This document shows, piece by piece, positions 8,749 to 17,053 of a DNA stretch of 64,000 bases. Origin of the DNA: Planctomycetes bacterium UBA2386. GTDB taxonomy: Bacteria > Planctomycetota > UBA1135 > UBA2386. The notes below the pieces were generated by a model that was not told the DNA's origin, ran no database searches, and saw only the letters and a list, made by a program, of their open reading frames with translations. The translations under genes and the position numbers were made by a program. Each line of letters opens with the position of its first letter. Within the stretch, counting starts at the first letter, position 1. Location: assembly GCA_002343845.1 (NCBI GenBank), contig DDSQ01000172.1, forward strand, positions 249-64,248, in the 5' to 3' direction.

Positions 8749-9579
8749 TCAGGGTACAGGCGGAGCGGGAGGCGGAGCAGGAGGAAGCGCAGGAGTGGGC
8801 GAGGTGCACGCTCCAGCTTCGCAGATCTGCGGCTCGGGGCAGTCGACGTCTTTCGCACAGGCAGGCGTGGTGCAGACACCCGATCGACAGACGCGCCCCG
8901 CACGACACTCGGCGTCGGAGGTGCATGCGCTGCCCTGCGGCGCGGCGCTCGGCCCGCTCGCGGGGGCAGGCGCGCCGGTAGCGCTCGGCGCGGGCGTGCT
9001 CGGGGCTTCGCGGAGGTGCTCGGGAGAGACGCGGATGCTCGACAGGTGACCGAGCAGCTGCTTCTCGACGCGTCCGGTGGAGATGCAGTCTTTGCGCACC
9101 GTCGACGCGAGCTGCATGTCGGTGCTCAGGATCGCGACGTACTTGTAGGTGTTCTCGGTGCAGCTGAAGAAGGAGTTCACGCTCGCCTTGGTGCGCCCGC
9201 CCTCCTGCTCGCGCAGCACGAGGTTGAAGTTGCCGCGGTGAGCGACGTGCTCCGTCTTTCCCTCGGAGTTGGGCCCGCTCGTGCCGCAGAACATGAGCTG
9301 CGAGGCCTTGTCGATCGACATGTCGTGATCGGTCGCGATGAGCCCCGAGACCTTGTCGAGGTTCTTGATGGGCATGTCGTTCTTCGCGAACCACTCGACC
9401 GCGTGCTGCCACACGACGTCGAGCGGCGCGTCGATCACGACCTCTCTCTGGATCGGCGCCGCGGGTGCCTGCGGAGGTGGCTCCCAGCAACCAGGGGTGG
9501 AGAGCGCCAGCGCGATCGCCAGGGTGACGCCCCTCGAGCGTGCGCTCCTGCTCGTCGGGTGCGTGGTTCGTGGGTTCAT
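8749..9579 (-). CDS. Secreted lipoprotein with C-terminal Cys-rich motifs
   Basis: A 276-residue protein. A signal segment (about residues 17-30) ends in STPGCWEP, giving a lipidated Cys near residue 31. The middle, from about 45 to 190, is a globular domain beginning REVVIDAPLDVVWQHAVEWF; this opening resembles START-like or SRPBCC folds, but I cannot assign it firmly. After a Pro/Ala linker come two copies of a Cys motif of the C-x3-D-x2-C-x4-C-x4-C type, in SACTSDAECRAGRVCRSGVC and DVDCPEPQICEAGAC, which are common in myxobacterial surface proteins. The tail is Pro-rich. The function is unknown. Confidence 0.6.
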   Translation of the reverse strand: MNPRTTHPTSRSARSRGVTLAIALALSTPGCWEPPPQAPAAPIQREVVIDAPLDVVWQHAVEWFAKNDMPIKNLDKVSGLIATDHDMSIDKASQLMFCGTSGPNSEGKTEHVAHRGNFNLVLREQEGGRTKASVNSFFSCTENTYKYVAILSTDMQLASTVRKDCISTGRVEKQLLGHLSSIRVSPEHLREAPSTPAPSATGAPAPASGPSAAPQGSACTSDAECRAGRVCRSGVCTTPACAKDVDCPEPQICEAGACTSPTPALPPAPPPAPPVP

Positions 9580-9692
9580 GCTGGGCGTCTCTGCAAACGC
9601 CGGGCCCGCGGCGCGCAGCCAGCCCGCGAAGCCAGTGAGCGTGACGCGATTCGCTCGACGCCGCGCCAGCCTTCGACTGATGCTGCGCGCCG

Positions 9693-11264
9693 ATGCCGGT
9701 CCTCAGCGCGCGCAACCTCTCCAAGGCCTACGGGCCGCAGACGCTCTTCTCGGGCCTCTCGCTCACGATCCGGCGCGGCGAGCGTGTGGGCCTGCTCGGC
9801 ATCAACGGCACCGGCAAGTCGACGCTGCTGCGCGTGCTCGCCGGGCTCGAGCCCATCGACGAGGGGGTGGTCGAGCGCAGGCGCGACGCCACCATCCTCT
9901 ACCTCGCGCAGGAGCCCGAGCTCGACCCGACGCAGACGCCACGCGAGATCGTCGAGAGCGGCCTCGCCGAGTGGTCCGCGGCCATGCGCAGGCACGAGGA
10001 GCTCTCCGCGCGCCTCGGCGCCGGTGAGCACGGCGACGAGCTGCTCGCCGAGCAGGCCGCGCTCGGCGAGCGCATCGAGCAGCTCGGCGGCTGGACGCGC
10101 GGCCACGTGGTCGAGGACATGCTCACGAAGCTGCAGGTGCTCGAGCCCGATCGGCCCGTGGGCTCGATGAGCGGTGGAGAGCGGCGCCGCGTCGCGCTGG
10201 CGCACCTCCTGGTCGCGCGCCCCATGCTCGCGATCCTCGACGAGCCGACCAACCACCTCGACGTCGACACCGTGCGATGGCTCGAGGAGACGCTGCGCGA
10301 CTACAAGGGCACCGTCGTGATGATCACGCACGACCGTTTCTTCCTCGACAACGTCGTCGGCTGGATGCTCGAGATCTGGCACGCGCGCGCGATCCCGTAC
10401 CAGGGCAACTACTCCGAGTACCTGATCCAGCGGCAGAAGCGCATGGAGTCGCAGGAGCAGGCCGAGGCCAAGCGCGCGAAGTTCCTCGAACGCGAGCTCG
10501 AGTGGATTCGCATGAACCCGAAGGCGCGCACGACCAAGAACAAGGCGCGCCTGAAGAACTACGACAAGATGATCATGACCGAGGTCGAGGAGCGCGACGA
10601 CACGGTCGAGCTGCACATCCCGGCCGGCAAGCGCCTCGGCGACACCGTGATCCGCTTCGAGAAGGTGAACTTCAGCTACGACGGCAAGACGAACGTCGTC
10701 GAGAACCTGTCGTTCGAGATGCAGCCGGGCGACATCCTCGGCATCGTCGGTCCGAACGGCACCGGCAAGACCACGGTGCTCAAGCTGATCACCGGCAAGT
10801 TGCAGCCGCAGAGCGGCAAGGTCACCGTCGGCGCGACCGTCGACCTCTGCCACGTCGACCAGGAACGCGAGTCACTCGATCCAGCGAAGACCGTGTGGCA
10901 GGAGATCAGCGACAGCCAGGACCTGATCAAGCTCGGCAAGTTCGAGATCAACAGCCGCAGCTACGTCGCGAAGTTCAACTTCACGGGCAGCGACCAGCAG
11001 CAGCTCGTCGGTTCGTTGTCGGGCGGCCAGCGCAATCGTGTGCAGCTCGCCAAGATGCTGCGCCGCGGCGGCAACGTGATCCTGCTCGACGAACCGACCA
11101 ACGACCTCGACCTCGACACGCTGCGCGTGCTCGAGGAGGGCATCCAGGAGTTCCCCGGTTGCATGGTGGTGGTCTCCCACGACCGCTACTTCCTCGATCG
11201 CATCTGCACCAAGATCCTCGACCTCGGCAACTACGAGCCGGGCAAGTACCTCGACAGCCTGTAG
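9693..11264 (+). CDS. ABC-F ATPase, apparent Uup/EttA hybrid at an assembly join
   Basis: A 523-residue soluble protein with two ABC domains and no membrane segments, as in the ribosome-associated ABC-F family. ABC1 has GINGTGKST, MSGGERRRVALAHLL and LAILDEPTNHLD. ABC2 has GPNGTGKTT, LSGGQRNRVQLAKML and ILLDEPTNDLD. The first 190 residues, with the GGW-RGH segment and the opening MPVLSARNLSKAYG, resemble Uup. From about residue 195 the text is EttA-like: THDRFFLDNVVGWMLE, ELEWIRMNPKARTTKNKARL, and an EttA-type ending without the Uup C-terminal coiled coil. Codon usage changes at the same place. The reading frame is intact, but the protein may not exist in any one organism. Confidence 0.7.
   Translation: MPVLSARNLSKAYGPQTLFSGLSLTIRRGERVGLLGINGTGKSTLLRVLAGLEPIDEGVVERRRDATILYLAQEPELDPTQTPREIVESGLAEWSAAMRRHEELSARLGAGEHGDELLAEQAALGERIEQLGGWTRGHVVEDMLTKLQVLEPDRPVGSMSGGERRRVALAHLLVARPMLAILDEPTNHLDVDTVRWLEETLRDYKGTVVMITHDRFFLDNVVGWMLEIWHARAIPYQGNYSEYLIQRQKRMESQEQAEAKRAKFLERELEWIRMNPKARTTKNKARLKNYDKMIMTEVEERDDTVELHIPAGKRLGDTVIRFEKVNFSYDGKTNVVENLSFEMQPGDILGIVGPNGTGKTTVLKLITGKLQPQSGKVTVGATVDLCHVDQERESLDPAKTVWQEISDSQDLIKLGKFEINSRSYVAKFNFTGSDQQQLVGSLSGGQRNRVQLAKMLRRGGNVILLDEPTNDLDLDTLRVLEEGIQEFPGCMVVVSHDRYFLDRICTKILDLGNYEPGKYLDSL
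10236..10262. other. Probable chimeric junction at a shared 27-bp Walker B sequence
   Basis: These 27 bases encode LDEPTNHLD. The identical 27-mer also occurs on the minus strand at 47240-47266 and 48080-48106, in the other ABC-F gene of the window. Left of this point, gene content and codon habit are myxobacterial; right of it they are planctomycete-like. A shared k-mer of this length in a conserved motif is a typical place for an assembler to join two genomes. An authentic recombination at the same spot cannot be excluded from sequence alone. Confidence 0.6.
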
Positions 11265-11280
11265 CGGCAGTGGGCAGCGG

Positions 11281-12588
11281 CTACGCGTGCCGCCGCAGCA
11301 GCGCGAACCAGCCGCCATCGCATTCTCCGGCCTTCGGCAAGGTCAGGCAGCGACTCTCGACCGTGGCCCGCGGCGTCGCGCCGTCGGCGAGCACGGCATC
11401 GACGACGCCGTCGTTCTCCTCGGGATCGATCGAGCACGTCGAGTAGAGAACGACGCCGCCGGGCTTGCTGAGCGTGAGCGCCTGCGCGAGCAGGCGGCGC
11501 TGCAGCGGCACCAGGTCGGCGAAGGTCGATGGTTGCAGGCGTCGCCGCACCTCCACGCGGCGGGCCAGCACGCCGGAGTTCGAGCACGGCACGTCGGCCA
11601 GCACGGCATCGGCGCGCGGCAGCGCGCCGGCGTCGTCGACGATCTGCACGACGTCGCCGAGATGCAGGCGCGCGACGTTCTCGGCGATGCGTTGTCGCCG
11701 CGCGGCGTCGACGTCGAACGCGAACACGCGCCCGCCGGGGCGGACCCGTTCGGCGAGGGCGGTGGTCTTGGTTCCGGGAGCCGCGCACAGATCGACGACG
11801 ACGTCGCCAGGGCCGCAGGGCAGGGCCGCCGCGGCCGCTGCCGCGGTCGGGTCCTGAACGACGAACGCGCCGTCGCGGAAGGCGGCGGTCGCGAACGGCG
11901 AACTGCCGCCGCTCCAGCGCAGCATGCGTTCGTGAGCCGTGGTCGCGACCTCGACGCCGGCCGCCGTGAGTTCGGCGGCGAGGGCGGCGGGTTGCCGCGT
12001 CGCGGCGACGCGCAGGAAGACGCCCGGAGTCGCGCTCGCCGCGGCCGCGATCTGGCGGGCAGCCTCGATGCCGAATGCAGCGACCCAGCGCTGGACCAGG
12101 AAGTCGGGCAGGGAATGCACGACGGCGAGGCGGAGCGCTTCGTCGTCCGGCAGCGGCCGCGCGAGTCGCAACACACGCGTCGGGCCGAGGGCGAGATCGC
12201 GCCGCTCGTCGGCGACCGGCCCGTCGACGATCGCCCGGGCGATGCCGCGCAGCACCGCGTTGGCGAAGCCCTTGTTGTTGCGCACGATCTGCACCGTCGC
12301 GTGCACGGCTGCGTGCGTCGGCATGCCCGGCACGAACGTCAGCTGGTAGGCCCCGAGCCGCAGCGCGGCGACGAGCCGCGGATCCTCGGGCAGCCCGCGG
12401 TGCGCGAGGCCGAGCAGCACGTGGTCGAGCAGGCGTTCGCGGCGCAGCACGCCGTGCGCGAGCTCGAACGCGAACGCCTGGTCGCGCGGCGGCAGGGTGC
12501 GTGTGTCGAGCGCGTCACGCAGGCGCGGTGCCTGGCCCAGCTCGAGCGCGACCAGGGCGCGCATGGCAACGGCGCGCGCGTCGGCCAT
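11281..12588 (-). CDS. rsmB: 16S rRNA (cytosine(967)-C5)-methyltransferase
   Basis: A 435-residue enzyme that methylates C967 of 16S rRNA with S-adenosylmethionine. An N-terminal NusB-like all-helical domain (1-130) is followed by a linker and a Rossmann methyltransferase domain. The SAM site is VVDLCAAPGTKTTALAE. ADVPCSNSGVL and STCSIDPEEN carry the two Cys residues of RNA m5C methyltransferases, the latter being the nucleophile. The length matches E. coli RsmB (about 430). It starts 6 bp after the fmt stop and is surely co-transcribed with fmt, the classic fmt-rsmB pairing. It converges on the ABC-F gene. Confidence 0.9.
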   Translation of the reverse strand: MADARAVAMRALVALELGQAPRLRDALDTRTLPPRDQAFAFELAHGVLRRERLLDHVLLGLAHRGLPEDPRLVAALRLGAYQLTFVPGMPTHAAVHATVQIVRNNKGFANAVLRGIARAIVDGPVADERRDLALGPTRVLRLARPLPDDEALRLAVVHSLPDFLVQRWVAAFGIEAARQIAAAASATPGVFLRVAATRQPAALAAELTAAGVEVATTAHERMLRWSGGSSPFATAAFRDGAFVVQDPTAAAAAAALPCGPGDVVVDLCAAPGTKTTALAERVRPGGRVFAFDVDAARRQRIAENVARLHLGDVVQIVDDAGALPRADAVLADVPCSNSGVLARRVEVRRRLQPSTFADLVPLQRRLLAQALTLSKPGGVVLYSTCSIDPEENDGVVDAVLADGATPRATVESRCLTLPKAGECDGGWFALLRRHA

Positions 12589-12594
12589 GCCCGA

Positions 12595-13527
12595 TCAGCC
12601 GAACCGGGCGTCGGGCGCGATGTGGTGCCCGCGCACGAACTCGCCCGCCGTCATGTTGCGCCCGTTGTCGGGCTTGATGCGGGTGATCCGGTAGATGTCC
12701 TTGCCGGTGCACACGCGGATGCCTTCTTCGCCCGACGACTGCAGCGCACCCGGAATGCCCATGCCGTAGAGGTCCTGCTCGACGGTGCCCTCCATGACGA
12801 TGAAGCGCTTGTTGCCGAGCCGCGTCTGGGCGCCGGGCTTCGGCGTCATCGCCCGCACCAGCAGGTCGATCTCCTTCGCCGGCAGCTTCCACTGGATCAC
12901 GCCATGCTCCTTCTCGACCTTGGGCGCGTAGGTGGCCTTGCCGTGATCCTGCGGCGTGAACTTCGCCTTGCCCTTGCCGAGAACGTCGATCGCCTCGAGC
13001 AGTGCGGCACCCGACAACTCGGCGAGCCGTTCGCGCAGCATGCCGGCGTTCTCGCGCGGATCGATGCGCGTCGCCTTGGTCAGCAGGATGTCGCCGGCGT
13101 CGAGTGCTTCGACGATGCGCATGATCGTGACGCCCGTCTCCGACTGGCCATCCCGGATCGCGCGCTGGATCGGCGCCGCGCCGCGGTAGAGCGGCAGCAG
13201 CGATGCGTGGGCGTTGATCATCCCGTGTGCGGGCAGGCCGATCAGCTCGGGTTTGAGGATGACGCCGTAGCTCACGACCAGCCCGACGTCGGGCTTCAGG
13301 GCTTTCAGCCGCGCGACGAACTCGGGCGCGTGCACGTCGGCCGGCTGCTCGCACGGCAAGCCCAGCTCCTGAGCGGCGAGCTTGACCTCGCTGTCGTAGA
13401 TCTTGCGACCGCGACCACGCGGCGCGTCGGGCTTGGTGACGACCAGGGCCGGCGCCTGGCCGGCGGCCTGGAGCGCCCGAAGCGATGGGATCGCAAAATC
13501 GCTGCTGCCGAAGAAGACGATGCGCAA
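12595..13527 (-). CDS. fmt: Methionyl-tRNA formyltransferase
   Basis: A 310-residue enzyme that formylates initiator Met-tRNA using 10-formyl-tetrahydrofolate. The start is a TTG giving MRIVFFGSSDFAIPS, the normal first strand of Fmt; the open frame extends further upstream, but that sequence is not conserved. The catalytic block INAHASLLPLYRGAAPIQRA holds the Asn and His of the active site, and VEALDAGDIL supplies the catalytic Asp. The C-terminal OB-like tRNA-binding domain covers about 205-310. No Shine-Dalgarno is obvious before the TTG. It is first of a two-gene unit with rsmB, divergent from the gene at 13622. Confidence 0.9.
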   Translation of the reverse strand: MRIVFFGSSDFAIPSLRALQAAGQAPALVVTKPDAPRGRGRKIYDSEVKLAAQELGLPCEQPADVHAPEFVARLKALKPDVGLVVSYGVILKPELIGLPAHGMINAHASLLPLYRGAAPIQRAIRDGQSETGVTIMRIVEALDAGDILLTKATRIDPRENAGMLRERLAELSGAALLEAIDVLGKGKAKFTPQDHGKATYAPKVEKEHGVIQWKLPAKEIDLLVRAMTPKPGAQTRLGNKRFIVMEGTVEQDLYGMGIPGALQSSGEEGIRVCTGKDIYRITRIKPDNGRNMTAGEFVRGHHIAPDARFG

Positions 13528-13621
13528 GGCGCCGAAGGGTATCGACGTCGCGGGGATCCGGCAAAGGTCTGCGGTCCAGGGCGGTGGAGGAACGTCCGCC
13601 TGCGCGCTACACCGACGCACG

Positions 13622-14410
13622 ATGCCGGTGCCGTTGCTCGCTGACGATCGCCTGCCGCCGTTCGCGCCGACGGCCGTACGTCGTGTGACGGTGTTCGGCG
13701 CGCCCGCCGAGCTCGTGTTGGTGCCGAGCCGCAAGAACCGGCCTGGCCGCGCTGGCGCTCGCCGCCCGGCCTTCTCGGCGCCTGCGGCCGAACGCATTGT
13801 GCGCGAGGAGGCGGTCTGGCGCGGCGATGGCATCGTGCTGACGCCAAACCGCTACCCGTTCGCGGCGGGCGCAAGCCTGTTGTGGCCCGAGGCGCCGAGT
13901 CGCGATCCGTCGGCCGAACTCTGGCTGGCGGCGGCCGAGTGGGCTGCGCGCACGGACGGCAGCGCGCTGCGCAACGACGTCGGCGCGGCGGCGACCATCG
14001 CTCGCGCCCACCTGCATCTGACGCGCGAACGACAACCGTTCCTCGACGCGCTGCCCGAGCGGCCGTTCGTGGCGCCGTGGTTCGACGTCGCCGGTGCGAC
14101 GTTGGTCGAGAAGCGCGTGCCGTTCTGCCTGCTCGGCGTCCGGGGCGCTCCGGAGCAGTTGGCCGTGGCGCTGCAGCGGCTCGCCGAAGCGCGCCTGACC
14201 GCCGCGTGGAACGTCGTCATCGCGCGTGGTGCCGCGTGGCTGATGCCGCGCGGGCTGGAGACGCCAGCACCGCACTTCCCGTACGCCCTCGGTGCTGCCG
14301 AACTGTGGGGGCGCTGGTGCTACGTGGACGAGCAGCCATTCGCGGCGGCCACGGGCGACGATCTCGAACGCGCCCTGGTCGCCGCGGGTCTCGCACCGCT
14401 GTCGACCTGA
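13622..14410 (+). CDS. HIT/GalT-superfamily-like protein
   Basis: A 262-residue protein of uncertain family. GIVLTPNRYPFAAGASLLWP resembles the strand and loop that precede the active site in galactose-1-phosphate uridylyltransferase and HIT enzymes. RAHLHLTRE later on gives a His-x-His resembling their catalytic motif, though not a canonical one. If correct it would be a nucleotide-sugar or nucleotide hydrolase/transferase. I start at ATG 13622, since the upstream codons overlap the fmt start region. A strong hairpin immediately follows the stop. Confidence in the gene is good, in the family low. Confidence 0.5.
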   Translation: MPVPLLADDRLPPFAPTAVRRVTVFGAPAELVLVPSRKNRPGRAGARRPAFSAPAAERIVREEAVWRGDGIVLTPNRYPFAAGASLLWPEAPSRDPSAELWLAAAEWAARTDGSALRNDVGAAATIARAHLHLTRERQPFLDALPERPFVAPWFDVAGATLVEKRVPFCLLGVRGAPEQLAVALQRLAEARLTAAWNVVIARGAAWLMPRGLETPAPHFPYALGAAELWGRWCYVDEQPFAAATGDDLERALVAAGLAPLST

Positions 14411-14411
14411 A

Positions 14412-14436
14412 GCCCGCACGCGCGCGGCGTGCGGGC
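14412..14436. terminator. Hairpin between convergent genes
   Basis: A perfect 10-bp stem, GCCCGCACGC with GCGTGCGGGC, and a 5-nt loop, lying directly between two convergent stops (14410 and 14444). There is no T-run, but the position and stability suggest a bidirectional terminator. Confidence 0.6.
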
Positions 14437-14443
14437 GGCGACG

Positions 14444-15457
14444 TCACTTCGCCGCGAGCGTCTTGGGCGCCGGGAGCAAGCCGAGGTCGCGCAGGCGCGT
14501 CTCGACGGTCAGCGCCTCGTCGAGTTCGCGCACCGTGCTGGCGAGCTCGTCGGCGAGCTTCTTGGTGCGTTGGCCTTCCGGACCCTCGGCGGCGCGCGAT
14601 TCGGCGAGCTCTTCCTGCAGCCGCGTGCGCCGCGCGTCGAGCACGTCGAACTGGTCGAGCAGCGACAGCCACTGCTTGACGGCCTTGGCCGGGTCCTTCG
14701 CGTAGCGCTGCTCGAGCACGTCGCTCAGGCCCTTCCAGAGCTGGGCCTGCGTCTGCTTGCCGGTGAACGCGACGGGTTTCGCCCCGCGGTGGGCCAGCAG
14801 ATAGAAGTGCGGCGTGCCCTCGGGGAACGCGAAACCGTAGAACGCGCGCGCCAGCGGATGGTGCGCGTCGAGCACGTGCGCCGGCAGCCGCACGGTGCGG
14901 AACCACTTGGTGAGCAGCAGCGTGCGGTCGTTGTTCAAGGCGCGCGTCAGCAGCGCGTCATCGCCATCCTTGCAGGCGTTGCACTCGCGCAGCACGAGCA
15001 GCGGGCGGTCGTCGTCGGTGCCCCACAAGGTGTCGAGCACCTCGCCGAGCGGCAGCGGACCGACGGCCGACGTGGTGTCCGTGCGGCGGGTCGGCGGCAC
15101 CGGGTGCAGCCAGTCGACCTTCAGCCGCTTCTTGGACGTGTGGCCGCGCTCGAACGACATCACCGCACCACCGGTCCGCCCCGCCGCGCGCACGGCCGGC
15201 ATCGGGCCTCGCGGCGTCGTCGGGCCAGCCTTGGGCTGCTCGGGTGCAGGGGCAGCGGGAGCTGCCGGACCCGCAGGCTGCGGCGCCGACGGCGATGCCG
15301 GCTCGGACGTGGTCGGGTTGCTGTTGGAATCCGGCATCCAACCGCCGGCCGGGGCTGGCGGCGGTGGCGGCGGCGGCCCGGTGTGGCCGCACTGCGCCGG
15401 CAGGATCGGGAGCAAGGACAGGCAGCCGAGGGCAACCTGGATGAGTGGCACGCGCAT
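14444..15457 (-). CDS. Secreted thioredoxin-fold-like protein
   Basis: A 337-residue exported protein. The start MRVPLIQVALGCLSLLPILP is a signal peptide; about 60 residues of Pro/Ala-rich linker follow. The central region reads RPLLVLRECNACKDGDDALL, a beta strand leading into a CxxC pair, as in thioredoxin-like proteins. It is followed by DRTLLLTKWFRTVRLP and a predicted strand PHFYLLAHRG. The C-terminal 110 residues are charged and helical, probably a coiled coil. A periplasmic thiol role is inference, since the CxxC context CNAC is not a classical active site. The 174 bp between this start and the stop at 15632 hold no gene. Confidence 0.5.
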   Translation of the reverse strand: MRVPLIQVALGCLSLLPILPAQCGHTGPPPPPPPAPAGGWMPDSNSNPTTSEPASPSAPQPAGPAAPAAPAPEQPKAGPTTPRGPMPAVRAAGRTGGAVMSFERGHTSKKRLKVDWLHPVPPTRRTDTTSAVGPLPLGEVLDTLWGTDDDRPLLVLRECNACKDGDDALLTRALNNDRTLLLTKWFRTVRLPAHVLDAHHPLARAFYGFAFPEGTPHFYLLAHRGAKPVAFTGKQTQAQLWKGLSDVLEQRYAKDPAKAVKQWLSLLDQFDVLDARRTRLQEELAESRAAEGPEGQRTKKLADELASTVRELDEALTVETRLRDLGLLPAPKTLAAK

Positions 15458-15631
15458 TCTCGTTCTCCGTTGGTGCGAGGCGACCGTTGGACAACGTCTC
15501 GGGGTGAGGGCTCGCCCCGCGGCGCGACCGACCGGGGAGGCCAACCCGCAGGGGTTGCGATCTGGGTCGCGCCGAAGGTGGGGACAGTATCTCGCTCGCA
15601 GGCCGCGGTCACCGGGGGTCGCCGCGCTCGA

Positions 15632-16885
15632 TCAGCGTTTCGGCTTGGACTTGGCCGGCAGCAGGCTGGCGCGCCAGGCCTCGCCGAGCTGCTGCGCCGA
15701 CTGGCCAAAGGCCGCCTGCAGCGCTTCCTGCTGGCGCTGCTGCAGTTCTGGCTCCGTCGGCGCCCGCCGCCGGGCATGGTGCGGGTCCTTAAGCAGGTGC
15801 ACGAACCGCCCCGTCTGCGGCTTGCGTTCCTTCATCAGCCAGTCGACGACGGCCCACGACATGATGTGCTGCTCGATGCCGAAGTCACCAGATCTGGTGC
15901 GGTCCACCAAGACCTCGAACGGTTCGAAGGCGTCGTTCGCCAGCAGGCCGCGGACGCGCGTGTCCCAGCGCCAGAACGGGCTGCGCGGGTCCTTGTCGTG
16001 ATCGGCCTGCCGATCGTAGGTCGGAAAGCGGGGTGAGACGCGGCGCGAATGCCAATGCCCGAGCCCCGTCGCCAGCCAGGGCGGCAAGTCGTGCCCGTAG
16101 CTGCGGTAGCACGTGTAGAGGTTGTGCGCGACGTTGAACGCGAGGTGCGCATGCACCGCCCAGTCGTGCCGGAACAGTCCGTTGGCGGTCTCTTCGGCCG
16201 CGCCCCAGTACATGCTCCCAGCCTTGATGTCGTGGAAGCGGATCGGGTCGGCGATCTCGCTCTCCTGGTAGGCCCGCGTGAAGCGCGCATGGCTCGACGC
16301 CTTGCGGAGCAGCAGCACGTGGAACTTGTTCGGCATGCCGAAGTGCGGGCCGATGCCGCGGAACTTCGCAGCGTCGGCGGGATCGTCGGCAACGACGGGG
16401 AAGTGGAACTCCGGCAGTCCGAGGACGCCGAGGGCTTCGGCGTAGAGATCCTCGCAGCGCTGCGCGAACAGGTGCGCGCGCAGCCACGGATCGAGTTCCT
16501 TCGGTTGCGTCTTCACGCCAGGCAGCCGTTTGGCGAGGCGCTCGAGCTCCGGCTTGAGGCGCGCCAGCCATTCGTCACCCCACTCCTCGCCGTTCTTCAG
16601 CGGCAGCGCCGACAGCGCGCAGCCGATCCGGAAGTGGGCCGTCTCGATCCACAGCAGCGGTTCGGTGCCGAGCAGGTCCGCGACTTCGGTGGTCGACTGG
16701 CCGCCGGCGAACGGGAACGGCCCGAGCGACTCGTAGCCTGCCCGTTGGAGCGCCGCGCGTTCGCCCCGCGTGTAGGGATCGGGCGGCGTCGCGACGCGCT
16801 GTGACGGCGGCGACTGCGCGATGGCGATCGCCGCGAGCAGCGATCCGACCGCGACCCGGAAAAGCGACACGATGCCCGGTGGCAT
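15632..16885 (-). CDS. Secreted gluzincin-like protein, catalytic residues apparently lost
   Basis: A 417-residue exported protein with signal peptide MPPGIVSLFRVAVGSLLAAI. In the C-terminal half HLAFNVAHNLYT is followed about 15 residues later by LPPWLATGLGHW. This is the layout of DUF1570-type gluzincin peptidases (HExxH, then LPxWLxEGLA), but the first His, the Glu and the distal Glu are replaced. It is probably a non-catalytic relative; that is inference from motif layout. The frame stays open upstream to 18190 over kdsD, but that part is a shadow. The start base may be off by one because I located it by reading frame. Confidence 0.5.
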   Translation of the reverse strand: MPPGIVSLFRVAVGSLLAAIAIAQSPPSQRVATPPDPYTRGERAALQRAGYESLGPFPFAGGQSTTEVADLLGTEPLLWIETAHFRIGCALSALPLKNGEEWGDEWLARLKPELERLAKRLPGVKTQPKELDPWLRAHLFAQRCEDLYAEALGVLGLPEFHFPVVADDPADAAKFRGIGPHFGMPNKFHVLLLRKASSHARFTRAYQESEIADPIRFHDIKAGSMYWGAAEETANGLFRHDWAVHAHLAFNVAHNLYTCYRSYGHDLPPWLATGLGHWHSRRVSPRFPTYDRQADHDKDPRSPFWRWDTRVRGLLANDAFEPFEVLVDRTRSGDFGIEQHIMSWAVVDWLMKERKPQTGRFVHLLKDPHHARRRAPTEPELQQRQQEALQAAFGQSAQQLGEAWRASLLPAKSKPKR

Positions 16886-17053
16886 CACGGAACCGTAACC
16901 AGAGCGAGCGGGACAGGTGCGCATGGGGAGGGTCCTGCGTCGCAATGCAATAGGAAGGCCACCCGAGGCGGTGACACGGTGTCTCGGGATCCGCTGCGCC
17001 GTGCCCTCGAAAGTAGGTCCGGTCTGCGCGCACGGGTACGCTCCCTGTCCGCC

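Noticed and set aside
9693..11264. Naming the hybrid gene ettA or uup
   Set aside because: Each half fits a different subfamily, so a symbol would mislead.
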